Assembly (NCBI GenBank): GCA_902500775.1
Contig: CABVRZ010000004.1
Location: 1-64,000 of the forward strand
Source: an uncultured Nitrospira sp.
Lineage (GTDB): Bacteria; Nitrospirota; Nitrospiria; Nitrospirales; Nitrospiraceae
DNA length: 64,000 bases
Direction of reading: 5' to 3'
Numbering within the stretch: position 1 is the first letter of the stretch; every line of letters begins with the position of its first letter. Shown here piece after piece: positions 7,570-17,253 of this stretch. Below the pieces are notes generated by a model. That model did not search any database. It saw nothing but the letters and a program-made list of their open reading frames with translations, and was not told where the DNA came from. The position numbers and the translations under genes are program-made.

Positions 7570-8967
7570 ATGTATAAGGCGCTGCAAGTAGGCCTCCAAT
7601 GGTGGGATACGTGGAAGGCCCGGTCTATCAATCGCCGCATCTTGAGCGCGTTAATGACCGTCGGGGCTCTGACGGTCTTGACCAAAATCGCCTCTGCTGG
7701 AAAAGATCTGGTGGTCGCGTACCAATTCGGGGCCGGCGATGAACTCGACGCGTTTCTCATGGCGTTTCTGATTCCTTCGTTTGCGATCAATCTGATCGGT
7801 GGTTCGCTCAATCCTGCATTGATCCCTACTTATATTCAGGTGCGAAAAGAAGAAGGCATGGCGGCGGCCACGGATCTGTATGCAACTGTCCTGACGGGCA
7901 GTGTGTTTCTCTTAGCTGTGACGTCGGTAATCTTGTTTGCCATAGGCCCGTTCTTGCTTCGTACGGTGGCTCTGGAATTTCCGGAAGATAAATTCGCATT
8001 GACAGTATCTTTATTCAACACCTTGTTGCCCTGTCTGCTTCTCAGCGGACTGGCCACCACCTGGGGTGCGATACTGAATGCCCACGAACAATTTTCTCTT
8101 GCCGCAATCGCTCCCGCCATCATGGCAGGTGTGACCATTCTTGCCCTTCTGGCACTCACGCACGCTGTGAGTATCCATGCGCTTGCCATTGGTGTGGTTG
8201 CTGGCACCGCATGTCATGCCGCACTCCTCGGCTGGGGTGTGGTTCGAGAAGGGATCCGGCTTCGTCCCGAATGGGCCGGCATCACGCCAGCGCTGAAGAC
8301 GGTGTGGCATCAGTACGCTCCAATGCTCGCGGGGGCAGCCTTGATCGGTAGCACAGAGATGATTGGGCAGATCATGGCTGCGTCCTTGGAGTCGGGGAGC
8401 GTCTCGATCTTGTCGTACGGCAACAAGATTCCTATGCTGTTACTCGGCGTAGCATCTATGGCTGCGAGCACTGCCGTCCTCCCGTATTTTTCAGAGATGG
8501 TCGCTGCGCGTCTGTGGGACGAAATACGACATACCCTGTTCACCTACACACGATTGATTGCTCTGATCACGATCCCTCTGACGGTCGCACTGGTGACATT
8601 CTCCGAACCCATTATCGAGCTGTTGTTCCATCGAGGGGCCTTTACGGCTGCACATACCCACCAGGCGGCGGGGGTCCAATCTCTTGCCTTTTTACAGATC
8701 ACCCCGTTCGCTCTAGGTATTCTTGCTGTCCGGCTTCTCTCGTCTCTGAAAGCAAACCATATTTTGATGTGGAGTTCGGCTATCAGCCTGGTCCTCTCGA
8801 TAGTCTTAAATTACTTGTTTATGCACCTCCTTGGTGTAGCTGGGATTGCCCTGGCCACTAGTCTGATGTACCTCGTCTCAATGTGTTTTCTGTATAGCAT
8901 GGTGTTTCGACAGCTCCGATTGGAGAGTGCCGGTGTTTCCCCCTACCGTGCGGCCTCGCGTCCGTAA
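7570..8967 (+). CDS. MurJ/MviN-like lipid-linked oligosaccharide flippase
   Basis: The 465-residue protein has about 12-14 predicted TM helices and the MurJ/MviN hallmarks: an N-terminal TKIASAGKDLVVAYQFGAGDELDAFLMAFLIPSF-type opening (seen here in parts) and the later ELLFHRGAFTAAHTHQAA. MurJ relatives flip undecaprenyl-linked sugars; within an EPS cluster lacking a typical Wzx this copy probably exports the repeat unit. It is slightly shorter than housekeeping MurJ (about 510). ATG 7570 is preferred over TTG 7558, although neither has a good RBS because of the palindrome. Confidence 0.85.
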   Translation: MYKALQVGLQWWDTWKARSINRRILSALMTVGALTVLTKIASAGKDLVVAYQFGAGDELDAFLMAFLIPSFAINLIGGSLNPALIPTYIQVRKEEGMAAATDLYATVLTGSVFLLAVTSVILFAIGPFLLRTVALEFPEDKFALTVSLFNTLLPCLLLSGLATTWGAILNAHEQFSLAAIAPAIMAGVTILALLALTHAVSIHALAIGVVAGTACHAALLGWGVVREGIRLRPEWAGITPALKTVWHQYAPMLAGAALIGSTEMIGQIMAASLESGSVSILSYGNKIPMLLLGVASMAASTAVLPYFSEMVAARLWDEIRHTLFTYTRLIALITIPLTVALVTFSEPIIELLFHRGAFTAAHTHQAAGVQSLAFLQITPFALGILAVRLLSSLKANHILMWSSAISLVLSIVLNYLFMHLLGVAGIALATSLMYLVSMCFLYSMVFRQLRLESAGVSPYRAASRP

Positions 8968-8972
8968 CCCCG

Positions 8973-10088
8973 ATGCGCATCACACTGGTCATTTCAACAT
9001 TCACGGCTGGAGGAGCGGAGCGGGTGATGTCCGTTATGGCCAACTATTGGGCAGAGCGGGGAGAGGATATGACTCTCATCACCCTCAGCCCGCAGCCCAA
9101 TGACTGGTATAAGCTCGATCGTCGTATCAAGCGGGTAGCATTAGATGCGTTATCGAGCTCAGCACATATTGTCCAAGCAATGCGTGAAAACGTTCGGAGA
9201 ATTCTACGACTGCGGCGCGCATTACGTGAGGCACAGCCTGACGTGATTGTAAGTTTTCTCGATACGACCAATGTGCTGACGCTCATGGCAAGTTGGGGTC
9301 TTGCTATACCCGTTGTCATCTCTGAACGCAATGATCCCCGTGAATATAGTATCGGTCTGGCTTGGAGTGCGTTGAGATCCTTATTGTATCGGCGTGCTGA
9401 CGCGATCGTGGTGCAATCATGCGCTATACGTGATTGGGCCTTGAAGATTCCGGGAATAAAGACCACCTATGTGATCCCAAACCCTTTGCGGCAAATAAGG
9501 AGTGAGTCTAAACAGGGATCAAAACCGCACGCATCTGCTCATGCCATCGTTGCCATGGGCCGATTAGTAGAGCAAAAGGGGTTCGATATCCTGATCGAGG
9601 CGTTTAGCCGATGTGCCGCAAAGTATTCTGATTGGTCGTTGGTCATTCTCGGTGAGGGGCCTCGGCGCGCGAGCTTGCAGTCGGTTGCCGAGAACTTGGG
9701 GGTTGGAGGGCGGGTTCATTTAGTTGGGCAAGTTCAGGAGCCTGACACCATTCTGAAAGGAGCGGACCTCTTTGTGTTGTCTTCTCGATATGAGGGGTTT
9801 CCGAATGCCTTGGTCGAGGCGATGGCTTGCCAACTTCCTGTCGTAAGCTCGGACTGTTCCAGTGGCGGACCGCGTGACATCATCCGCGACGGGGTCGATG
9901 GCATTCTGGTTCCGCCAAAGGATGTGGTTGCATTAGCCAGCGCTATGGATCGATTGATGGGGGACCAAGTAGAGCGTCAACGGCTTGGAAGCCGAGCGGG
10001 GGAGGTTGTTGAGCGCTTCAGTCTCAACAAAGTCATGGAGCTATGGGATGACCTTCTGACTGGCATTGCAAGGCTATCCCATGCGTGA
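8973..10088 (+). CDS. Glycosyltransferase family 4
   Basis: The 371-residue GT-B protein begins MRITLVISTFTAGGAERVM, a classic GT4 N-terminus with the glycine-rich loop. The C-terminal Rossmann domain carries VAMGRLVEQKGFDILIEAF and the E-x7-E sugar-nucleotide motif in EGFPNALVEAMA. It transfers a sugar with retention of configuration to the lipid-linked repeat on the cytoplasmic side. It lies 5 bp after the flippase and 48 bp before another GT4. Donor and acceptor cannot be told from sequence; GalNAc- or glucosyl-transfer are common for this subgroup. Confidence 0.88.
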   Translation: MRITLVISTFTAGGAERVMSVMANYWAERGEDMTLITLSPQPNDWYKLDRRIKRVALDALSSSAHIVQAMRENVRRILRLRRALREAQPDVIVSFLDTTNVLTLMASWGLAIPVVISERNDPREYSIGLAWSALRSLLYRRADAIVVQSCAIRDWALKIPGIKTTYVIPNPLRQIRSESKQGSKPHASAHAIVAMGRLVEQKGFDILIEAFSRCAAKYSDWSLVILGEGPRRASLQSVAENLGVGGRVHLVGQVQEPDTILKGADLFVLSSRYEGFPNALVEAMACQLPVVSSDCSSGGPRDIIRDGVDGILVPPKDVVALASAMDRLMGDQVERQRLGSRAGEVVERFSLNKVMELWDDLLTGIARLSHA

Positions 10089-10136
10089 GGAAAGTTCAGT
10101 CTCACAATGATCGTTACTATGTAACCCCAGCATCAC

Positions 10137-11291
10137 ATGCATATTCTCTTTCTTATCCGTTCGCTGGACTGTGGCGGGGCGGAACGGCAGCTGGTTGTTC
10201 TGGCTCGCGAGCTCCATCAGCGTGGACACAAGGTCTCCGTTGCTGTGTGCTATTCCGGAGGACCGCTGGAAGTCGATCTGAAGGACGCCTCCGTCCGGAT
10301 CATTTCCCTCGACAAGCGAGGACGGTGGGATGTGGTGGGTTTTCTCGTGCGACTGATCCGAACGGTGCGTTCGGAACGACCAGACTTATTGTATGCCTAC
10401 ATCGTGGACCTCATGACGGTGTTCGTACAACCCTTTCTGCGCTCGATGAAGATTGTCTGGAGCATTCGCAGTTCTAATATGGACTATAGCCGCTATGATT
10501 GGCTTTGTGGCTCGAGCTATGCCCTAAGCTGCTGGCTCTCCAAGTCTGCAGATCTGATCATTTCGAATTCGTATGCCGGACGTCGAGTTCGTGTCGCAGA
10601 CGGATATCCGGCCGAGAGAACCGTGGTCATTCCGAATGGCATCGATACCAACCGGTTCTATCCAAACGTGGAAGCACGCGAGCGGATACGCAGGCAGTGG
10701 GGAATAGGGGAGGATGAATTTCTCATCGGCCTCGTCGGAAGACTGGATCCGATGAAAGATCATGAAACCTTCTTGCAAGCAGCCGTACTACTGCTACAAG
10801 AATGCAACCAGGTACGTTTTGTCTGTGTGGGAGATGGGGCATTCGAATACACAACTGCGCTCCAGGACCGTGCTCAGAGGCTGGGGCTGTCCGACCACAT
10901 GATGTGGGTTGGGCGGCAATCAGAGATGCCTCATATCTATAGTGCCCTTGACTTACTGGTGAGTTCTTCCTCGTATGGGGAAGGGTTCGCCAATGTGCTG
11001 GGTGAAGGGATGGCCTGCGGAGTGCCGTGTGTGGCGACCGATGTAGGGGATTCTGGTCTGGTGATTGGAGACACAGGTCAGCTGGTACCACCCAAGGATC
11101 CGTCCGCTCTCAAGGCAGCGATGCGACAAGTCCTGGATCGTAAACCACGTGCGGCGGAGATCCGCCAACGTATTATTGAACGCTTTACGTTGGAGAATCT
11201 TGTCCTCACAACGGAGCAGACGCTACTGGCACTGTGTCATCAACCGACCAGTAAACCGGCCGCGTCACGAGAGCATACGCCTGTTTGTTGA
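10137..11291 (+). CDS. Glycosyltransferase family 4
   Basis: The 384-residue GT-B enzyme begins MHILFLIRSLDCGGAERQLVVL and has VGRLDPMKDHETFLQA and E-x7-E in EGFANVLGEGMA in the C-terminal half. The GGAERQL start is typical of EPS and O-antigen GT4 enzymes. Its 3' end lies 29 bp before the ATG of the ligase/polymerase, so the two are probably co-translated. The substrate is not predictable. Confidence 0.88.
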   Translation: MHILFLIRSLDCGGAERQLVVLARELHQRGHKVSVAVCYSGGPLEVDLKDASVRIISLDKRGRWDVVGFLVRLIRTVRSERPDLLYAYIVDLMTVFVQPFLRSMKIVWSIRSSNMDYSRYDWLCGSSYALSCWLSKSADLIISNSYAGRRVRVADGYPAERTVVIPNGIDTNRFYPNVEARERIRRQWGIGEDEFLIGLVGRLDPMKDHETFLQAAVLLLQECNQVRFVCVGDGAFEYTTALQDRAQRLGLSDHMMWVGRQSEMPHIYSALDLLVSSSSYGEGFANVLGEGMACGVPCVATDVGDSGLVIGDTGQLVPPKDPSALKAAMRQVLDRKPRAAEIRQRIIERFTLENLVLTTEQTLLALCHQPTSKPAASREHTPVC

Positions 11292-11320
11292 TACTCGTAC
11301 AGAATGTCCAAGGGAATGTC

Positions 11321-12571
11321 ATGACGAGCTCCCTCTTCCGTAATGCCTTAGCGGTGATCGCGGTTGCGCTCTTTTACAGCAACCTTCATGAATATCTGCA
11401 CAGGACTTACGAAGTCGTGGTGCCATGGCAATGGGTTCTCGCTTTCCTTATCCTGTCCCTGCCACTGCTGGTTCGACAGGTGATGACATCCGAGATTCTT
11501 AGACTCCCGATTGTGGGGTGGTGTTTCGGGTACCTCTGGGTCACGCTAGTGTGGTTTTTGTTAGGGACACAGTCTGAGATGGCCTGGCAGGAAGTGCGAT
11601 GGCGTATCCTCGCCATATTTGAAATTCTAGGTTTTCTTGCGATTTTTATGGATGGCAAGGCGCACCTGTATGCACGACTCACGCTGGTGGTGGCGGTCCA
11701 TGTTGGCATCGTGATCAATGTCTTTGAACTCTTTGCTCCCAACACATTCAGCAATGTGTCTGGACGATCCGCCGGCTTGTATGTAAACGCCAATATGTCC
11801 GCGGAAGCACTAGTTCTAGGAATGATGCTAGGCGTCACGGCATTACCCTCTTGGTATCGTGGTATTTTCGTTGTCCTCACGAGCGTTGGTGTGTTTGTGA
11901 CGTATTCTCGTGCGGGACTGATTGGGTGGTTCATTGTGGTAGGGGGCCTGATGCTGGGACAGTTCATAGGTGCGAGGCATTTGGTTCGGATAGGCCTCGT
12001 GACGGTCTTTCTTCTCGGCCTCGTGTTGTTGCCGAAAGCCGACCAGATTCTCACAACGCTGGAGCGAGCTGGTGCGTTGAACGCGGACACGCAGGAACGT
12101 CTTACCTGGTTCACGGATCCTCTTGGCGTGGATGATAAATCAGGTTCGTCACGTAAGTCGGTTGCCCGGGAAGCCTGGGAACGAGTGACTGAACGGCCGT
12201 TCTTCGGTGGCGGAACTGGGTCGGTGCATAAGGGACTTGATATCCCACCACATAATCAGTTCTTGTCGCACATGATTGATCACGGCATGTTTGGCGCGAT
12301 CCTGATGCCGCTGCTTCTGCTGGCCTTGATCTGGCGTGCAACGGGAGAGAGTCGGCGTGTTGCCATCATCTTTAGCTGCGTCGTATTCTGGTTTAGCTTC
12401 TTTACGCACACATTCTTAAATAATGCGCACAGTCTTCTCCTTATCGCGATGGTGGCGGCGCCAGTGGCACTCCCTATTCGCCAGAAAGACCAAGCGACCC
12501 AAGGCGACCGGATTACTCATTCAGGTCGGGGTAATCTCATGAATACTGCCTTCCCTGCGATGACTCCCTGA
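11321..12571 (+). CDS. O-antigen ligase / polymerase-like membrane protein (Wzy/WaaL)
   Basis: The 416-residue protein has about 10-12 TM helices and a large periplasmic loop (VARE.WERVTERPFFGGGTGSVHKG, then PPHNQFL), the Wzy_C/WaaL domain pattern with conserved R, G and H residues. It would polymerise repeat units or transfer polymer in the periplasm. ATG 11321 is chosen because AAGGGA precedes it; a TTG frame at 11285 would overlap the previous gene. No other polymerase is seen in the locus, so this is the likely Wzy. Confidence 0.82.
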   Translation: MTSSLFRNALAVIAVALFYSNLHEYLHRTYEVVVPWQWVLAFLILSLPLLVRQVMTSEILRLPIVGWCFGYLWVTLVWFLLGTQSEMAWQEVRWRILAIFEILGFLAIFMDGKAHLYARLTLVVAVHVGIVINVFELFAPNTFSNVSGRSAGLYVNANMSAEALVLGMMLGVTALPSWYRGIFVVLTSVGVFVTYSRAGLIGWFIVVGGLMLGQFIGARHLVRIGLVTVFLLGLVLLPKADQILTTLERAGALNADTQERLTWFTDPLGVDDKSGSSRKSVAREAWERVTERPFFGGGTGSVHKGLDIPPHNQFLSHMIDHGMFGAILMPLLLLALIWRATGESRRVAIIFSCVVFWFSFFTHTFLNNAHSLLLIAMVAAPVALPIRQKDQATQGDRITHSGRGNLMNTAFPAMTP

Positions 12572-12591
12572 GTCGCGGAAAATCCTGGATC

Positions 12592-13830
12592 ATGTCGAAG
12601 AACCACACGCTATTCCTAATATTGGGGAGCGTTCTGATTGGCCTCATCCTAGCTGAACTTGGGTTACGAGTGGTTGGCATTTCCTATCCAATATTTTCTC
12701 AATTCGATGGTGACCTCGGTGTTTCGCTACGTCCACAAGCTGAGGGATGGTTTAAGAGAGAAGGGGAGGCCTTCATCCGAATCAATTCGGCAGGACTTCG
12801 TGATCGTGAACATGCCTTACCCAAGCCAGATCATGTTCTGCGAATTGCGGTGCTGGGAGATTCTTACGCCGAGGCGCTGCAGATTCCGATGGAGGATACG
12901 TTTTGGGCAGTTGCGGAACGAGAAATCAAGAGCTGTGTGGCCATGGGTCATCGAGAACCCGAGCTGATTAATTTTGGAGTCTCCGGGTACGGGACGGCAC
13001 AAGAATTAATCATGCTTCGTCATCGAGTATGGACGTATTCTCCCGACATCGTCCTCCTGGTGATCACTCCCAGCAACGACATTCGCAATAACTCTCGAGC
13101 CTTGGAGAAGGACGACCGGAGGCCTTATTTTGTCCTGAATAATAGGCAGCTCGTCGAAGACACATCGTTCAGAAATGGCATAGGATTTCGGTTACGTTCG
13201 TCGTCATTGGGGCGAGCAGTAACGGAAGTGCGTGACTCGTTGAGAGTTTTCCAATTAACGATCGAAGCACTGCGGCGGATGACACAACCGAATCGTGCGA
13301 CCTACGCACAGTCACCCCTCGTTGATCAGCAGGTGGATGGAACTGGGAGATATGGCCAGCAGGGACTGGAGCCTCCACGGTTGCAAGGAGAAGCCGGCTT
13401 GGATTTGGAAACCTATAAGGCACCACGTGATGCAGCCTGGGAAGAAGCTTGGCAGGTAACGGAGGACCTCATCAAGCTCATGCATGCAGAGGTCAAAAGT
13501 AGAGACACAGGGTTCATGGTCATCACGGTGAGCAGTAGCCATCAAGTTGGTCCAGATCAAGTAGCCCGACGTGTATTAGAGCGTCGCTTGGGGGTGGCGG
13601 ATCTCTTCTATTCTGAAGATCGAATTCGAGCTCTCGGGGAAAATCGCTTCGAGGTTCTTGCTCTCGCTCCGCTGTTTCAAACCTATGCAGAGGAACATCG
13701 TAGCTTCTTGCACGGCTTTCCAAATTCTGGCCTTGGTCTCGGTCACTGGAATATCGCGGGACATCATCTGGCGGGGCAACTGATCGCTCAAAAACTTTGT
13801 AGGCATCTTGAGGTATTGCAGCCCGCCTAG
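12592..13830 (+). CDS. SGNH/GDSL-like esterase with N-terminal membrane anchor
   Basis: The 412-residue protein starts with a TM helix (residues 6-25, LFLILGSVLIGLILAELGLR), so most of it should be periplasmic. Block I is AVLGDSYAEALQ (nucleophile Ser), then NFGVSGYGTAQE and TPSNDIRNN, with a C-terminal GHWNIAGHHLAG. The usual catalytic Asp two residues before this His (D-x-H) is not present (LGLGHWN), so the triad may be incomplete or use another acid. Relatives such as AlgX/AlgJ modify polysaccharide acetyl groups. It ends the first forward run of the locus. Confidence 0.75.
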   Translation: MSKNHTLFLILGSVLIGLILAELGLRVVGISYPIFSQFDGDLGVSLRPQAEGWFKREGEAFIRINSAGLRDREHALPKPDHVLRIAVLGDSYAEALQIPMEDTFWAVAEREIKSCVAMGHREPELINFGVSGYGTAQELIMLRHRVWTYSPDIVLLVITPSNDIRNNSRALEKDDRRPYFVLNNRQLVEDTSFRNGIGFRLRSSSLGRAVTEVRDSLRVFQLTIEALRRMTQPNRATYAQSPLVDQQVDGTGRYGQQGLEPPRLQGEAGLDLETYKAPRDAAWEEAWQVTEDLIKLMHAEVKSRDTGFMVITVSSSHQVGPDQVARRVLERRLGVADLFYSEDRIRALGENRFEVLALAPLFQTYAEEHRSFLHGFPNSGLGLGHWNIAGHHLAGQLIAQKLCRHLEVLQPA

Positions 13831-14101
13831 GGTGCCGGTCGACGCAGCGTGAGTCGCATTTCCTATTGTGCACGATAGTAGAACATCTCTCACAAGTGAT
13901 TCCAAAGAGGGACTGAGCAGGCGCAGTGACTGCCGGCAGCAAAAGCTGGCGGACTCCATGGAAATAGTGAGGGAACAGCTCAGGCCGTCAGGAAGCGGGT
14001 GCCCAATCACGAAGCACGTATGAGTACAGAACAGGATCGAGGGAGTTCTCTGATCTCACATGGAGCCGTGAATGATTACCAATTCAGATGCTCCTCCACT
14101 C

Positions 14102-15352
14102 TCACTGGTTGATTCTCAGGTTAGAAGGAGCTGCGGGTGTGGTGGAAGTGCCGGCTTTGACACGAACAAGATACAGGTCTCTGCGTCCGCCGGGATTTCC
14201 CCAATTACTCGTAAAGGCTATGAAGTTTCCGTCTCGACTGACCGATGCTCTCGGCTGGGCATCGTAAGTACCGTTGATGACGATACTCCAGTGATGCGCG
14301 ATCCGGCGCACTCGACTCGATCCATCAGTGGCGATGAGAACGATCTCATTGTCAAACGGGTTCACCACGGATCCTCCATTGATGTGAAATCGGCTGCTCA
14401 CCATCCAAGCATCGTTACCGCCGGGCATGGCAAAATGATCGTTCTGGGTGTAGTAGGCCCATGAGTCTTTTGGTAGGAAGAAGGTCACCGAGTTTGGTGT
14501 AGCCAGATTCCGCATGCACAAGCGCCGGGTATTGCAGCTGGTCCCAACAATCCCATTGCCCATCGCGCGATGACTAAACCATAAGAGACTATCGACGGTC
14601 GTACGGGTAGGGGTGCTCTGCAGATCCCACACATGCAGATCCTTGGTCGCATTGGCTTTCAACGACACGAGATAGCGTCCGCTTTTGTCGATTTCGACTT
14701 CGTTGATCGAACCTTCATCGCTGACGTTGAGCAAAATCCTGTCGGTGCTTCGTTTATAGACGATATAGCCCGTGCTCACTCCATTATTGACATAGTGGAA
14801 TGCGAAGACGTCGTCGTTGTCGCTCACGGACATCTGTGTAATGTACTCGCCAACAACGTCTGTTCCAAAGTCGTGGATCAGCGTGTTCGTCCATGTCGTA
14901 CTGGATCCATCTGGGATCGTGATTTCATAGAGTGATTTGAGCCCCACTGCATAAAATTTATTAGGGGCCGTACGGGACCACTGGACCTCATACTCCCGTA
15001 ATCCAGGGGGCGGATTTTCCTGAATCCGTCCATTCGAGGGGGTCATCGAAGCGGCGTTGAAGTCCCAGACCTTGAGCCGCTTGTATCCCACGTGACAGAT
15101 CGCGCGTATCTTGGTGTTATTGATGTTTAGCGGTGGCTCGTTGCTATAGTCGTTTATGCAGTACGATGTACTATCGTCTCCATCTGTTACCCGGAGTATG
15201 GTCGTTCCAAACGTGGGGTCAATCGCTATCGATCCGGCGGCGGGCAATGAAGGTGGAGTAGCAGGTGTCGGGTAGACGTTCATATCCGAAAGAAATGCCC
15301 ACGACGGCATGGCCCACAGCATTCCTAGCGGAACCAGATACAGCATGCGCAT
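14102..15352 (-). CDS. Secreted propeller-like protein, copy A
   Basis: The 416-residue precursor has a short signal peptide (LYLVPLGMLWAMPSWAF). The body has repeated strand motifs such as LKVWDFNA, VEIDKSGRYLVSLKA, LHVWDLQS, RVRRIAHHW and PRASVSRDGNFIAFTSNWG, characteristic of WD/TolB-like beta propellers, with a final DLYLVRV. The tail TPAAPSNLRINQ looks like the linker before an FN3 domain that is absent, so the C-terminus may be trimmed. GGAGG 7 nt before ATG 15352 supports the start. It is a paralogue of the gene at 15712-16890 and is antisense to the EPS genes. A polysaccharide-lyase or binding role is possible but unproven. Confidence 0.75.
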   Translation of the reverse strand: MRMLYLVPLGMLWAMPSWAFLSDMNVYPTPATPPSLPAAGSIAIDPTFGTTILRVTDGDDSTSYCINDYSNEPPLNINNTKIRAICHVGYKRLKVWDFNAASMTPSNGRIQENPPPGLREYEVQWSRTAPNKFYAVGLKSLYEITIPDGSSTTWTNTLIHDFGTDVVGEYITQMSVSDNDDVFAFHYVNNGVSTGYIVYKRSTDRILLNVSDEGSINEVEIDKSGRYLVSLKANATKDLHVWDLQSTPTRTTVDSLLWFSHRAMGNGIVGTSCNTRRLCMRNLATPNSVTFFLPKDSWAYYTQNDHFAMPGGNDAWMVSSRFHINGGSVVNPFDNEIVLIATDGSSRVRRIAHHWSIVINGTYDAQPRASVSRDGNFIAFTSNWGNPGGRRDLYLVRVKAGTSTTPAAPSNLRINQ

Positions 15353-15711
15353 AGCTCGCCTCCGGTGTTATCACGCTCGGCTGATTGTTCTCAATCAACG
15401 AATCCCCGATAGGCCTGATTGGAATGTTGTGAAGCCGAGCAACGAGCATGCCACATATGGTTATGGCCCTCTGTGCCAGAACTATTCGGTATCTCGTGAG
15501 TTTTTTAGTTGCCTATTCCAGGACTCCTTTCAATATATCGCTATCTCGTTCAACGAAGGAAGGAAATGTAACTCGCCACGTACGTTTCTGTGCAAATGAA
15601 TCTGAGCGGCAAGAAGTATCACAGCGTGCAATCAATCTTCTCATCAGCTTGAAATCAAAATGGCACTGGGCAAATGCGATAGCAGCGAGACCACCGATAT
15701 GAAATTATCGA
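15353..15711. other. Intergenic stretch between the propeller paralogues
   Basis: No gene is supported in these 359 bases. It must contain the promoter of copy A unless both minus-strand genes form one transcript. I see no clear terminator hairpin or repeat. Confidence 0.4.
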
Positions 15712-16890
15712 TCACTGGACCCGAACCAGATACAGATCCTTGCGCCCGCTGGAGTTTCCCCAATTACTCGTAAAGGTAATGAAGTTGCCATCGCGGCTTA
15801 CCGATGCCTTTGGTTGAGCATCGTAATTATTGTTCAACACGACACTGCGGTGATGGGCGATCCGTCGCACTCGATTCGACCCATCAGTGGCGATCTGCAC
15901 GATCTCATTGTCGAACGCTTGATGCGCAGACCCTCCGGCGGGCGAGTAGCGGCTGGCCGTCATCCAGGCATCACTGCCGCCTGGCATAGCAAAATGATCA
16001 TCTTGAGTATAGTAGGCCCATGAATCTCTTGGCAGGATGAAGGTCACGGTGTTTGGCGTCGCCAGATTCCGCACGCACAGCTGACGGTAGTTACAGGAAC
16101 TCCCAACGATCCTATTTCCCATGGCGCGATGGCTAAAAGCCAGTGTCGGCGACACTTGTGTTTGGGTCGGTCCGACCTGTAGGTCCCAGACAGCTGTTAC
16201 TCCACTTCTCCTGACCACGAGATAACGGCCGCTTTTATCAATCTCTACCTCGTTGAGATTGGTTTCGGTGCTGATCTTCAGGAGAATGGAATTCGTACTG
16301 CGTCTCCAGACGGCATACCCCCCGGTATTGGATATCACCGCGAATACATCATCGTTGTTCGACACGGAATGTTGTGTCACTCTGGTCGCCCCAGGAAAAT
16401 CAGTCGAGAAATTGTGCAGGATACGATTTGTCCAGACGGTCGATGTTCCATCGGGAATGGTCACTTCAACAAGATTCATTTGCGCGCACACGGTAAATTT
16501 GTTGGATGTGATGCGGGACCATTGCGGGAAATATTCTTGGGCTCCTGCTGCTGGATTGCTTTGGGTGCGTCCGTTGGAGCGTGTCATCGTCGACGCATTG
16601 AAATCCCAGACCTTGAAGCGCTTCGGTCCGGCAACTCGACATTGCGCCGCGATTTTGGTGTTGTTGACGTTCAAGGAGGGCATATTCGAATAGAACGTCA
16701 TGCAGTCACCGCTGCCGTCACCAGCGTCTGTCACGCGTAGGATGGTGGACCCAAACACGGGGTCAGTTGCTTTCGAGCCAGCGGCGGGCAGGGAAGGTCG
16801 AGCTGGCTCTGGATAGACGGCAGTGTCGGTCAAAAAAGCCCAACTGTGTAGAGGCACCAGCATCATCAGCAAAAAGAACAGGAACGTCAT
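15712..16890 (-). CDS. Secreted propeller-like protein, copy B
   Basis: The 392-residue precursor begins MTFLFFLLMMLVPLHSWAF, a strong signal peptide cleaved near WAF. It aligns with copy A over the whole length (FKVWDFNA, VEIDKSGRYLV, FSHRAMGN.IVG, WAYYTQ.DHFAMPGG, DGNFITFTSNWGN.SGRKDLYLVRV). Four or more cysteines are conserved between copies (SGDCM, AQCRV, SSCNYRQLCVRN), suggesting disulfides in the periplasm or outside the cell. I chose the ATG at 16890 because AGGA precedes it and it starts exactly at the signal peptide. The copies arose by tandem duplication. Confidence 0.78.
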   Translation of the reverse strand: MTFLFFLLMMLVPLHSWAFLTDTAVYPEPARPSLPAAGSKATDPVFGSTILRVTDAGDGSGDCMTFYSNMPSLNVNNTKIAAQCRVAGPKRFKVWDFNASTMTRSNGRTQSNPAAGAQEYFPQWSRITSNKFTVCAQMNLVEVTIPDGTSTVWTNRILHNFSTDFPGATRVTQHSVSNNDDVFAVISNTGGYAVWRRSTNSILLKISTETNLNEVEIDKSGRYLVVRRSGVTAVWDLQVGPTQTQVSPTLAFSHRAMGNRIVGSSCNYRQLCVRNLATPNTVTFILPRDSWAYYTQDDHFAMPGGSDAWMTASRYSPAGGSAHQAFDNEIVQIATDGSNRVRRIAHHRSVVLNNNYDAQPKASVSRDGNFITFTSNWGNSSGRKDLYLVRVQ

Positions 16891-17253
16891 AGGTGAGTCC
16901 TTTCGTTCGCTAATAGTCATACGTGATGTCTATCGATGACGCATCCGACGTTGTCGTGAGCCACCGAGCCTGAAGTGGTGCAAGCAATTTGTGTTCCCGG
17001 ATGAATCGGGGCGTTGTCTGTGAGTGCTAATGATGTGGAATCATTTCGATTTTCTCTGTTCCGATTCCCAAACAATCTTTTCATTTTATTCAAACCCTGT
17101 AGGCATATATGGGGTGAGGTGTGTGGATCGGCCTTCATTTATGTCACCGGTGCACCTATCTAGGATCTAGTACTCAGGGTCTCAATTCTTCAAGGTCAGG
17201 TCTCGTGCTCAACATGTCTCCACAAAGCTACAATCGCCTCTGCTAAAGGACCT
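16891..17253. other. Divergent intergenic region
   Basis: This 363-bp region lies between the minus-strand propeller genes and the resumed plus-strand EPS genes and must supply promoters in both directions. It has an AT-rich patch at 17047-17095, but no hexamer pair stood out enough to annotate. No small gene is supported. Confidence 0.4.

Noticed and set aside
11407-12114. Minus-strand ORF of 235 codons
   Set aside because: It is antisense to the ligase/polymerase gene, rich in Arg and Thr from reverse-complemented TM codons.
15661-15680. TGGCAC...TGC as sigma-54 promoter
   Set aside because: The GG to GC spacing is not 10 bp.
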